DNA of 59,066 bases. It comes from Paenibacillus xylaniclasticus (lineage in GTDB: Bacteria > Bacillota > Bacilli > Paenibacillales > Paenibacillaceae). Location: contig NZ_BIML01000025.1 in assembly GCF_004001065.1 (NCBI RefSeq), positions 1 through 59,066 on the forward strand. The letters run 5' to 3'. The position numbers and the translations under genes are program-made. Positions 1-8,096 of this stretch are shown piece after piece. How positions within the stretch are numbered: position 1 is the stretch's first letter; every line of letters begins with the position of its first letter. The notes below the pieces were generated by a model, which had not been told where the DNA came from, ran no database searches, and was given only the letters and a program-made list of their open reading frames with translations.

Positions 1-25
1 TCCCTAACGACGCTCCGAAGCGCAA

Positions 26-895
26 TCATTGCTCACACAGCTCCATAAAGCGACGCAGCGCATTCGACAGCCACTTCTTCGGGTGCAGGACGAGCATAAG
101 CTCCAGACTTAGCTCAGAATGATGCAGCGGCAGCGCAGCCAGTTCCCCTCTTCGGAGCTCCTCATCAGCAGCCATTCGCGGCAGGATCGCAATGCCCGAT
201 CCAGCTTTGACGCACCGCTTGAGCGCCTCCGGATTGCCAAGCTCCAGTCCGATGTGATACGACACGCCTTGCGACCTCAGCAGCTTCTCCAGCATTATTC
301 TGTAATTACAGCTCTCTTCCGTCATCAGCCATTCAGCGCCATCCAATTGCTGCAGCTCTAGCCGCTGAAAGGTCGTCAAAGGATGGTCAGGCCGGGCAAT
401 AATAACGAGCGGTTCCCGCCTAATCGTTCTCCACGTCAGTGATAGATCCGACGGCTTCTTATCTAACAGCAGCCCAAAGTCGATCTCACCCTCCGACACT
501 TTGCTCAATATCACAGGCTCCCGGTCCGGCTGCATCCGAATTGACAGCTCCGGGTGCTCCTCACGAATACGCTGAATAAGTGGAGGAAGATAATATGATG
601 CAATGGAGTCGATCGTCCCGATCGTCAGAGTGCCTCCTCCCTGCTTTGCCAGCTTCTCTTGTGACTGCTTGTAGAGATCAAGCATTTGGACTGCGATTCG
701 CAGTAGTTCTTCTCCAGCCTGCGTGAGGCGCAGCCCTTTGCCGAACCGTTCGAACAGCTGCACGTTGTAAGCCTTCTCCAGCTTCTGAATTTGCGTCGTC
801 ACGCTGGACTGCGCATAACCTAGTGCTTCCGCCGCACGTGTAATGCTTTGGCGTACTGCAACCTCTCGGAATGTATGTAAATACGTCAGTTCCAT
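26..895 (-). CDS. LysR-family transcriptional regulator
   Basis: This is a 289-residue DNA-binding regulator of normal LysR length. An N-terminal winged helix-turn-helix (about residues 1-60, with the typical run AAEALGYAQSSVTTQIQKLE) is followed by a co-inducer-binding domain beginning near GTLTIGTIDS at about residue 88. It is divergent from the DapA-type gene at 1009, with 113 bases between the two starts, and such arrangements usually mean that the regulator controls its divergent neighbour. No strong ribosome binding site is visible before the ATG at 895. The inducer cannot be read from the sequence. The family is certain; control of the aldolase is inference. Confidence 0.93.
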   Translation of the reverse strand: MELTYLHTFREVAVRQSITRAAEALGYAQSSVTTQIQKLEKAYNVQLFERFGKGLRLTQAGEELLRIAVQMLDLYKQSQEKLAKQGGGTLTIGTIDSIASYYLPPLIQRIREEHPELSIRMQPDREPVILSKVSEGEIDFGLLLDKKPSDLSLTWRTIRREPLVIIARPDHPLTTFQRLELQQLDGAEWLMTEESCNYRIMLEKLLRSQGVSYHIGLELGNPEALKRCVKAGSGIAILPRMAADEELRRGELAALPLHHSELSLELMLVLHPKKWLSNALRRFMELCEQ

Positions 896-1008
896 AACAA
901 GACCGTCCCATCTAAATTATTGATATTGATCATCATTTATTATAGATAACACTGATGTGTAGTTCCATGTTAAAGTAAAGCCATTCCACGCTACGGGAGG
1001 CTGTACTC
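896..1008. promoter_or_regulatory. Divergent LysR / dapA-like control region
   Basis: This short region separates two divergent genes. It is AT-rich around 915-950 and contains the palindrome TGATCA at 927-932 inside repeated TGAT and ATCA words, which would suit a LysR-type T-N11-A site. A GGGAGG ribosome binding site precedes the ATG at 1009. The exact operator is not defined by the sequence alone. Confidence 0.3.
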
Positions 1009-1887
1009 ATGCTTAAAGAAAGCGATTTGAAAGGGATTTACGTACCTGTCATAACGCCATTCCATCCAGACGGCGAGCTGGACCTGTCATCTTACGAGCG
1101 GCATCTTAACGGCTTGCTAAGCCACGATATACAAGGTATTGTGCTCAATGGGACGACTGGCGAGTCGCCAACTGTCAGCTGGGACGAGGTCATACGATTA
1201 ATGCGAACGACTGAAACAGCTAGACAGTGCAACGGTCGTCACATTCCCGTAATCATCGGTACTGGTACGAACGACACCATTTCCTCTATCAAGAGAACGG
1301 AGCAGGCAGGCTTGCTGGGAGCCGATGCTGCCCTAGTCGTTGTGCCCTACTACAATCGTCCGTCACAAGAAGGAATCATTGCCCATTACCGCGCTGTCGC
1401 GCAAGTTGGTATCCCCGTCATTGCTTACGAGATTCCATCTCGTACCGGCGTCCGGGTACAAGCCGATACGATGCGTGCTATTCTTGATATCGACGGCGTT
1501 ATCGGGCTTAAGGACAGTTCAGGAGGCATCGAGCTTGTCGCCGAGCTATCTGCGTACTCGGATTGCAAGCCGATTCTATGCGGAGAGGATGCATTGTTCC
1601 ACGCGATGATGTGTCAGGGTGCAAGCGGTGGAATGCTGGCTTCGGCTAACGTACGGACAGGAGATTTCGTACAGGTGTACCGCTTTGCATCAGAAGGCCG
1701 GATGAATGAGGCTGGAGACGCATTCCGCCGCCTGCTGCCGCTCATCAGCCTTCTGTTCCAAGAATCTAACCCTGCGCCGCTGAAATGGCTGCTAGCCCAG
1801 CAAGGCGTCCTGTCTTCAGACACATTGCGCCTGCCGATGACATCGATATCCAGCATGCTGCAAACACGGATGAAAATGCTCATTTAA
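1009..1887 (+). CDS. Dihydrodipicolinate synthase family aldolase
   Basis: This 292-residue TIM-barrel class I aldolase belongs to the DapA/NAL family. The sequence shows GTTGESPT (the substrate-binding threonines), VVPYYNRPSQ and AYEIPSRTG (the two tyrosines and the arginine of DapA-type enzymes) and the Schiff-base lysine in GLKDSSGG. These residues match true dihydrodipicolinate synthases, which condense pyruvate with aspartate semialdehyde in lysine and dipicolinate synthesis. However, it stands alone between a LysR and an IclR regulator rather than beside other dap genes, so a catabolic aldolase role is also possible. A GGGAGG ribosome binding site supports the start. The family is sure; the substrate is not. 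Confidence 0.85.
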   Translation: MLKESDLKGIYVPVITPFHPDGELDLSSYERHLNGLLSHDIQGIVLNGTTGESPTVSWDEVIRLMRTTETARQCNGRHIPVIIGTGTNDTISSIKRTEQAGLLGADAALVVVPYYNRPSQEGIIAHYRAVAQVGIPVIAYEIPSRTGVRVQADTMRAILDIDGVIGLKDSSGGIELVAELSAYSDCKPILCGEDALFHAMMCQGASGGMLASANVRTGDFVQVYRFASEGRMNEAGDAFRRLLPLISLLFQESNPAPLKWLLAQQGVLSSDTLRLPMTSISSMLQTRMKMLI

Positions 1888-2180
1888 AATGACTTCTAGA
1901 GACAGCAGGCACAAAGTATTTATAAATTGCAGACAATGCTCGTAGCAAGTCGTTACTGCATACGAATTACTGCATAAATTGCACACTCTGAAGCTCAATT
2001 ACTAATACAATCAGACTTAGAGCCATAATTTCCTGTATTCCATACAAGATTCAACTACTGTCAGCGCAGCACACGGTTAAAATCCTGTATATTATGCAAT
2101 TTCGCACCAATTTAACTAACCCTCTTATACTGCTATCCTGCTGTCCCGTCACCCCGCAAGTTCTCTCCATCCCATATAAA

Positions 2181-2215
2181 AAGCGCAGCAGGCTCGTTCC
2201 TAACCTACTGCGCTT
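2181..2215 (-). terminator. Rho-independent terminator of the IclR gene
   Basis: The stem AAGCGCAGCAGG / CCTACTGCGCTT (one internal mismatch) is followed on the minus strand by a T-rich run at 2180-2175. It lies 5 bases after the IclR stop codon. The rest of 1888-2180 contains no gene that I can support. Confidence 0.85.
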
Positions 2216-2219
2216 ACTC

Positions 2220-2975
2220 TTACCTTGCCATCGTTCCCATCCTGCCAGCAGCCTCAATGACCGTCGGCGCAATTTCCCTCAACCGCTCAAGCGTCAGACG
2301 GCTCGATGGTCCCGATACGGACAACGCAGCGACGAGTCGGCCGTGTCGATCGAATATCGGCGCCGATACAGCTGCTGCCCCAGGCTCCCGTTCCTCGATA
2401 CTCGTCGCATAGCCGTTGCGACGAATCTCCGTCATTAGACACTCGAACATATATCGGTTGAATACCGCCGGTTGAATAGATTCCAATTCCTTCCATATAA
2501 GTTCCCGATCCGCCTCATCCGCGAATGCAATCAGCACCTTGCTGGACGCCCCAACATAAAGCGGCAGGCGTGCGCCTACCGTCGCTACTCTGCGAACAGC
2601 CTGATTACTCTGCACCGCTTGAATGCGAATCCGCTCGCCTCTGTCTCTGACGTATAGACTTACGGTCTCGCCGAGTGAATTACGAAGCCGCTCCATCTCT
2701 GGCAACCATATAACGGCAGGATCGTCTGACGAGGTAAGATGCGCTGACAGCTCCCACACCCGAAAGCCGAGTCGATAACGCTCCGTCGCACTGTCGCGTT
2801 CCACAAAGCCACGGTCCTCCAGTGTCGACAGCATACGGTGAACGGTGCTTTTGTGCAGTCCGACCCGCTCCGCGATTTCGGTCATCGCTAGATCTGTCCC
2901 CGAGGTGAAGCACAGTAATATATCGAGCGCCCGTTCAACGGCACGCACCGTTGATTTACCCTCCTCTGACACCAT
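2220..2975 (-). CDS. IclR-family transcriptional regulator
   Basis: This 251-residue regulator has an N-terminal winged helix (TVRAVERALDILLCF, then MTEIAERVGLHKSTVHRMLSTLEDRGFV) and a C-terminal GAF-like effector domain that ends with SVSGPSSRLTLERL, all typical of IclR proteins. The ATG at 2975 is chosen because AAGGGAGTGG sits just upstream; an upstream TTG at 2990 lacks a site. It is convergent with the DapA-type gene and has its own terminator. IclR proteins commonly control catabolism of small acids or sugars. The target here is unknown; the aldolase and the hydrolase at 3237 are the nearest candidates. Confidence 0.93.
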   Translation of the reverse strand: MVSEEGKSTVRAVERALDILLCFTSGTDLAMTEIAERVGLHKSTVHRMLSTLEDRGFVERDSATERYRLGFRVWELSAHLTSSDDPAVIWLPEMERLRNSLGETVSLYVRDRGERIRIQAVQSNQAVRRVATVGARLPLYVGASSKVLIAFADEADRELIWKELESIQPAVFNRYMFECLMTEIRRNGYATSIEEREPGAAAVSAPIFDRHGRLVAALSVSGPSSRLTLERLREIAPTVIEAAGRMGTMAR

Positions 2976-3155
2976 CGCCACTCCCTTCAACTAGCATGTC
3001 TATTTATGTCTATGTAACGATGCATATAACCCGTTTCATAGTTTCATAGGATGAAACCTTATTTCTTCTAGTATAACTTAACGGAGGAGTCACGTAAACC
3101 ATAATGCGCAATTTTACAGGGAGATTACAAACGGATAACAAGTCATCGACATCAA

Positions 3156-3185
3156 TTGACACCCTCGGTAGTACGGTCATACGAT
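3156..3185 (+). promoter_or_regulatory. Sigma-A-like promoter of the hydrolase gene
   Basis: A perfect TTGACA at 3156-3161 is followed, 18 bases later, by TACGAT (3180-3185), with GATAAT overlapping as an alternative -10. It lies about 50 bases upstream of the chosen start at 3237, and this argues against translation starting at the in-frame TTG at 3156. Confidence 0.5.
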
Positions 3186-3236
3186 AATAGTACCAATAGA
3201 CTAAAGCGCTTCCACTGTAGAGAGGGGATGTTTCGG

Positions 3237-4337
3237 ATGAGCACGATTGCTTCCACACCTATGCCTATAACCAATCCAGCCGCACCTGCCATTCGTCCCG
3301 ATTCCCGACTTGCCGCAGGCAGCAGGCGTCGTACGGGCAGACACGCTTTATTCGCCACTGTGTCAGCGACTGCCGCATTATGTATTCTGGCGGTGATCGC
3401 ATTCCACGGCTATATTGCCTGGATGCTGGCCCATCCGTATGTGGCCCCTCTCTACTCCAATCCGAACGAAGCTGTGGGACTCCCCTATGAGGATGTTTCC
3501 TTTCCAAGCAAAAGCGGACGAACGACGGTCGGTGGATGGTTTATCCCGGCAGGCAGTGACAGCAGTATGAACACGCCCGACGGAGCTTTCCAGACCGCAG
3601 CATTGTCGGTTCCGCCTGCTGAATCGAAGCGCACCGTAATATTCAGCCACGGCTACGGCGCTAATCGCGAAGAAACATGGGTACCCATGTATGACCTCGC
3701 TCAGCTGCTTCATCAGCTGGATTACAATGTATTGATGTTTGATTATGGCTATGCATCGACAGATTACAAGGCACCGGCTACCGGCGGTCATGAGGAATCG
3801 CAACAGTTGCTTGCGGCAGTTGAATACGCTAAATCGCGCGGAGCTAGTGAAATCGTCGTCTGGGGCTTCTCAATGGGGGCGGGAACGGCTCTGCAGACCG
3901 GACTTGTAACGGATGATATTGACGCCATGATTCTGGATAGTCTGTTTCTCCCGAGTCCAGATACGCTGTTCCATAACGTTACTCAGATTCTCCCGCTGCC
4001 TAAATATCCGTCGCTCCCCCTCATCGAGCTCATGCTTCCGGCATTTACCGGAACCTCGTTCAGCGGCATTCCAGCGGATGAAGTGATGACAACCGACTAT
4101 CCTATTCCGTTATTCATCATGCACGGTACAGAAGACGCCAAAGCGCCTTATGAAATCGCAGAAAGTATCGCAGCTAACCAAACCAACCCGCTATCCCGCG
4201 AGTGGATCGTCAGCGGCGGTAAGCATGAGCTGTTGTTCCAGGTTCATGCCAAAGAATATATTCAGCGTGCGGCTTTATTTTTGGGGCAAGTGCATCAGCA
4301 GTTAACCGAAGAGAAAATCGATACATCGCTTCTATAA
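3237..4337 (+). CDS. Membrane-anchored alpha/beta hydrolase
   Basis: This 366-residue serine hydrolase has one N-terminal transmembrane segment (about residues 35-60), so the catalytic domain is probably outside the cell membrane. The fold is shown by HGYGANREE (oxyanion region), the nucleophile elbow GFSMGAG, an aspartate in HGTEDAKAP and the histidine in GGKHELL. This matches the BEM46/YqkD-like group of hydrolases, whose substrates are mostly unknown. The ATG at 3237 has AGAGGGG 9 bases upstream; ATG 3228 is too close to that site. It is monocistronic, with a promoter at 3156. Confidence 0.85.
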   Translation: MSTIASTPMPITNPAAPAIRPDSRLAAGSRRRTGRHALFATVSATAALCILAVIAFHGYIAWMLAHPYVAPLYSNPNEAVGLPYEDVSFPSKSGRTTVGGWFIPAGSDSSMNTPDGAFQTAALSVPPAESKRTVIFSHGYGANREETWVPMYDLAQLLHQLDYNVLMFDYGYASTDYKAPATGGHEESQQLLAAVEYAKSRGASEIVVWGFSMGAGTALQTGLVTDDIDAMILDSLFLPSPDTLFHNVTQILPLPKYPSLPLIELMLPAFTGTSFSGIPADEVMTTDYPIPLFIMHGTEDAKAPYEIAESIAANQTNPLSREWIVSGGKHELLFQVHAKEYIQRAALFLGQVHQQLTEEKIDTSLL

Positions 4338-4462
4338 TTTGAAAGCACGACATAGCTGCTTCATGTCATGAATACATCTGTAGCGTAGACTTACGTTCTC
4401 TTGCCGAGCGCGGGAGATCCGGACAACTCGGACAGATCGCCATGAACAAGGAGGCTGATGTC

Positions 4463-5875
4463 GTGCTTTTCGTATATGGAGACCAGACGCCCATTCGGCT
4501 GCTAGAGGAAATTCGTGATTGGAAAAGACAAGAAATCGAGCACACGGCTGTCATACGCAGTCTGCTGCCCAATCTCGAACCAGAGTACGCATGGGTACTG
4601 ACCGAATGGGAACAGCCGCTGCGCACGGCAGAGCGAGTCGCTGACCGTTGCTTGAATGAGGCTCTGGCACGTACTACAGATGAGGAGAATGATTGGGAGC
4701 TCGTCAACACGAGAGCCGATCGGCTGCTGGAGGCGGCCGCCTATCAGTCACAGCGGTTCGTCGAGCACTTGCTCCAAATACTCGAGCGCAGCCATTCACT
4801 AACCACCAACAAAGCGGCGAAATCGTTCATCCTGCATGCCGTCAGAGAGTCTAACGGCTTCTTAAGCATGAATGAATATTACCGTCACGGATACACAACC
4901 GAAGCTCAAGACACAAGCAAGCCCCCGGATAAAGAAGAGGCTGTCGTTCAAATTGGTGCGACAGGCGTACGCAAACGCGGCAAAACCGCTTCTGTGAAGC
5001 CTCGCGCTAGCGCAGCAGGCACCTATGGCCCGTCTGCTGCCGCTGGTGATCCTGCCGGACGTCCGCCCGTAAGACCTGGAACGGTGATCGCTCCGGCCGC
5101 GGCTGCTTCCGGCAGTGAGGCAAACTGGTCAGCACCTGCCTCCGGGACGCTTACAGGCTCCGATGCTGCCGCCGATGCCCATTCAACGATTGCCGGTACA
5201 CCACCTGCGGAATTCACTGCCGATACGGATGAACGTGCACCAACCGCACAGGTACCTATCGGCGGGCATCGACTGCCCCCTCTTCCGTATGCCTATAACG
5301 CACTTGAGCCCTATATCGATGAGATGACGATGCGAATCCATCACGACAAGCATCATCAAAGCTACGTCGACGGCTTGAATAAGGCCGAACGCGAGCTGCA
5401 GCAGGCCCGACTGTCCGGCAATTTCGACCTTATTAAGCACTGGGAGCGCGAGCTTGCGTTCAACGGCGCCGGACATTATTTGCATACGCTCTTCTGGCCG
5501 TCTATGGCCCCTCACGCCGGAGGTCATCCAACTGGGTCGCTTGCCGCGCAAATTCGCAATGATTTCGGCAGCTTCGAGGCATTCAAGAAGCAGTTCTCCG
5601 AAGCGGCCAACAAGGTTGAAGGCGGCGGCTGGGCAATTCTCGTCTGGAGTCCGCGAGCTCGGCGGCTTGAAATTTTGACGGCGGAGAAGCATCAAAATTT
5701 GTCGCAATGGGACGTCGTCCCTATTTTGCCGCTGGATGTGTGGGAGCACGCCTACTATTTGAAATATCAGAACAAACGACCAGACTATGTTCAGAACTGG
5801 TGGAACGTCGTCAACTGGCCTTACGCCAATCAGCGCTTCGAGCAAGCGAGAAAGCTGACGTGGGAGCCTTTCTAG
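4463..5875 (+). CDS. SodF-like fusion: helical domain + superoxide dismutase
   Basis: This 470-residue protein is about twice the usual SOD length. Residues 1-140 form a helical, acidic domain (RLLEEIRDWKRQEIEHTAVIR; DUF2935-like in appearance). Residues 145-265 are an Ala/Pro/Gly/Ser-rich linker. Residues 270-470 are an iron/manganese superoxide dismutase. The metal ligands are present: His in MRIHHDKHH, His in GHYLHTLFW, and Asp and His in LDVWEHAYY. Gly at the active-site position before the second His and a Gln in AEKHQN suggest the Mn-type arrangement. B. subtilis SodF also carries an N-terminal extension. The start is taken as GTG 4463 because AAGGAGG (4448-4454) lies 8 bases upstream; the in-frame ATG at 4442 precedes that site. 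Confidence 0.85.
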   Translation: MLFVYGDQTPIRLLEEIRDWKRQEIEHTAVIRSLLPNLEPEYAWVLTEWEQPLRTAERVADRCLNEALARTTDEENDWELVNTRADRLLEAAAYQSQRFVEHLLQILERSHSLTTNKAAKSFILHAVRESNGFLSMNEYYRHGYTTEAQDTSKPPDKEEAVVQIGATGVRKRGKTASVKPRASAAGTYGPSAAAGDPAGRPPVRPGTVIAPAAAASGSEANWSAPASGTLTGSDAAADAHSTIAGTPPAEFTADTDERAPTAQVPIGGHRLPPLPYAYNALEPYIDEMTMRIHHDKHHQSYVDGLNKAERELQQARLSGNFDLIKHWERELAFNGAGHYLHTLFWPSMAPHAGGHPTGSLAAQIRNDFGSFEAFKKQFSEAANKVEGGGWAILVWSPRARRLEILTAEKHQNLSQWDVVPILPLDVWEHAYYLKYQNKRPDYVQNWWNVVNWPYANQRFEQARKLTWEPF

Positions 5876-5888
5876 CAGAAACACATAA

Positions 5889-7039
5889 ATCGAGTAGGAG
5901 GGAGCGGCAAGCTCCCGTCCTCTCACACCACCGTACGTACCGTTCGGTATACGGCGGTTCATGGTCTATTCCGCAACAACATGTACCGATCAGTCAGACT
6001 CTGAAGTCCGTTGGTCGCCCAATATCGGTTCCCTAAGGCTTGGCTCAAAATCGGACTGAGCGCTATTCGCCAGTATTTCTTCCTTGTATTGCCTCACTCA
6101 TAGGCTTTATGCTTTGGAACTCCCAATGAGATTAACTCTCTTACCTTCGTCTTTGGCAGCTTCCACTGCTTCCATTTGCACATTCGCAGTTCGCTTCTCG
6201 TCCAAGCATCCAACTCTTGAAACACGCTTTTCGTTTCCGCTAGTACGTAATATCCACACCATCCCATTAGGTACTGGTTCAGTTCTCTTATCCGTATCTC
6301 CATTGGAGTTGATCGGCTCCGCGATGTCATTGCTCTTATCTTCGCCTTTACTCGCTGCAAAGATTGGGACGCAATTCGAATCTGCGGTTTCGCTTTTTCT
6401 CTGCCGGAAGTAAATCCTGGAAACTTACGGTTCCATGGTCGATCTACCGCGCTCTTCTCTCGGTTTACTTTCAGCTTCAACTTCCGTTCAATGAACAAAC
6501 TTATGGAGTTCATGACCCGCTGTCCTGCTTTCCACGTCTTTACGTAGATATTGCAGTCATCGGCATAACGGACAAAACGGAGCTGTCGCTTCTCCAGTTC
6601 CTTATCTAGCTCATTCAAGACAATGTTAGATAATAATGGACTTAGCGGTCCGACCTGTGGCGTTCCTTCTTCTGTTCCCCGAACGAGTCCGTTTTCCATT
6701 ACTCCTGCTTGCAAGTACGCGCAGATGAGCTTTAGTAGTATCTTGTCTTTCACTCGCTCCGCTAGCTTTGCCATTAGGCGGTCATGGTTTACACGGTCGA
6801 AGAACTTCTCAAGGTCAATGTCGACTACGATTCGGTATCCTTCTTGCATAAAGCCTCTTGCCTTCCTCACCGCATCATGTCCTCGTCTTTGCGGACGAAA
6901 TCCATAACTGTGCTCGGAAAAGGCAGGGTCAAATACAGGTGTTAGTACTTGCGTGATCGCTTGTTGAATGAGGCGGTCTATCACGGTCCTTCACCATTCG
7001 GGACTTGAACCCTAGAGATAGCGCCCATGCTGGGCGCAC
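5889..7039 (-). mobile_element. Internally deleted group II intron
   Basis: On the minus strand the element opens at 7039 with GTGCGCCCAGCATGGGCG, the usual 5' end of bacterial group II introns. About 50 bases later (near 6988) it jumps directly into the middle of its reverse-transcriptase gene, so domains I-IV and the first third of the protein are missing. The 3' end is kept: a domain V hairpin at about 5915-5950 (CCGCCGTATACC, GAAC loop, GTACGGTGG) and a domain VI stem just after it, ending with CTCGAT at 5889. It sits 6 bases after the folE terminator stem, on the same strand, as is usual for group IIC introns. It cannot self-splice as it stands. Confidence 0.85.
5948..6987 (-). pseudogene. 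ltrA: Group II intron reverse transcriptase/maturase, broken
   Basis: Reading from TVIDRLIQQAIT (6987), the frame covers reverse-transcriptase domains 2-7, with the catalytic FVRYADD and the template motif EEGTPQVGPLSPLL, and then the maturase X domain. The N-terminal portion normally ending in LGIPT is absent through deletion. At 6094-6096 the frame stops with TGA after KHKAYE. Reading on in the same frame gives GNTRKKYWRIALSPI and then SLTDRYMLLRNRP and a normal stop near 5948. Family members have Trp here (KAYEW), so this is a TGG-to-TGA nonsense mutation. The open part is 6094-6984. There is no endonuclease domain. It is non-functional unless truncated RT has some residual use. Confidence 0.9.
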
Positions 7040-7045
7040 CTAAAA

Positions 7046-7078
7046 GAGCAGTCCCCGCCTTGCGGCACGGGACTGCTC
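7046..7078 (-). terminator. folE terminator, target site of the intron
   Basis: A perfect 10-bp stem GAGCAGTCCC / GGGACTGCTC is followed on the minus strand by TTTTA and then, from 7039, by the intron 5' end. It lies just after the folE stop codon. Insertion directly behind a terminator hairpin is the known preference of group IIC introns. Confidence 0.88.
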
Positions 7079-7094
7079 TCCTCATCATCAAGCA

Positions 7095-7688
7095 TTATTC
7101 TTTAATTAATGACAAAAACTCCGCACGCGATGCAGGATCACGACGGAACTGGCCTCTAACAGCTGACGTAATCGTCTTGCTGCCCGGCTTCTTGACACCA
7201 CGGGCACACATACACAGATGCTCACCCTCGACGACGACCATGACGCCGTGCGGCGTGAGCGTCTCCTCCATTATATCCGCGATTTGTGACGTAATTCTTT
7301 CCTGCACTTGAAGCCTGCGCGACACCGCCTCTACAAGACGGGCCAGTTTGCTCAGACCGGCAATCTTGCCGCTCGGTATATAACCGATATGGACTTTTCC
7401 GAAGAAAGGTGCCATATGATGCTCGCACTGACTGTAATAGACAATATCTTTCACAATGACAAGCTCTTCATGCTGCTCATCAAACGTCACACCTAGCACA
7501 TCGCGCGGATCAACCTCATAGCCCGCAAAGATTTCTTCATACATGCGAGTCACGCGCGCAGGCGTCTCAAGTAAGCCTTCCCGTTCGACATCTTCGCCGA
7601 TCAGCTTCAAAATCTCACGCACATGGTACTCGATCTGCTCGCGATTGCTCCCTACTGCGGAGTTGACGTAATCCTTCTTGCCCGCCAT
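7095..7688 (-). CDS. folE: GTP cyclohydrolase I
   Basis: This 197-residue enzyme converts GTP to 7,8-dihydroneopterin triphosphate, the first step towards tetrahydrofolate (and the precursor pool for queuosine). The family motifs are clear: zinc ligands Cys and His in [18 protein letters not shown] and the second Cys in [12 protein letters not shown], plus [10 protein letters not shown] and RLQVQERIT. The length is normal. The start has a strong GAAGGAGGAG site. The gene is followed by its own terminator and then the intron remnant. yneF lies upstream on the same strand with 40 bases between, so the two could be cotranscribed. Confidence 0.97.
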   Translation of the reverse strand: MAGKKDYVNSAVGSNREQIEYHVREILKLIGEDVEREGLLETPARVTRMYEEIFAGYEVDPRDVLGVTFDEQHEELVIVKDIVYYSQCEHHMAPFFGKVHIGYIPSGKIAGLSKLARLVEAVSRRLQVQERITSQIADIMEETLTPHGVMVVVEGEHLCMCARGVKKPGSKTITSAVRGQFRRDPASRAEFLSLIKE

Positions 7689-7728
7689 CCGATCTCCTCC
7701 TTCCGGACGCGCAGAAAACTGCCGTTTC

Positions 7729-7941
7729 CTAACGTTTGAACTTCTGGTTGCGCATCATTTGCTGCGCTCTCTGCATTTGCTGCTTATTCATATTGTAACC
7801 CATCTGTTTCGCCATCTTCTGAAGCATCTCCGGATCGCTTTGCATCCGTTCTAATTGTTTACGCAAGTAGAATACACCTGCAAAAAATCCGCCGGCCAAG
7901 CCGACGATCAGTGCGACAATGGCTGTAACCGCATACCACAT
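7729..7941 (-). CDS. yneF: YneF family small membrane protein (UPF0154)
   Basis: This is a 70-residue protein with one N-terminal transmembrane helix ([27 protein letters not shown]) and a conserved cytoplasmic tail ([23 protein letters not shown]). It matches YneF/UPF0154 proteins of Bacillales in length and sequence. Their function is not known. The start is preceded by GGGTGA. It is upstream of folE on the same strand. Confidence 0.9.
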   Translation of the reverse strand: MWYAVTAIVALIVGLAGGFFAGVFYLRKQLERMQSDPEMLQKMAKQMGYNMNKQQMQRAQQMMRNQKFKR

Positions 7942-8096
7942 AATCTGTCACCCGTCCTTATTTTGTTAAACCCATCCTGCATGGATCTAGGCATATTGTT
8001 ACTAATTCTAGCATGTTAGCATTTTGTTCGCAAACGATGATTTTTCCTTTTCGACATGCCGGTAGACACGCAAGGACACTCGCCCGGTCACAAGCT

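Noticed and set aside
5183-5962. Minus-strand frame opposite the SOD fusion
   Set aside because: It runs from the intron end into the SOD gene and shows no protein motif.
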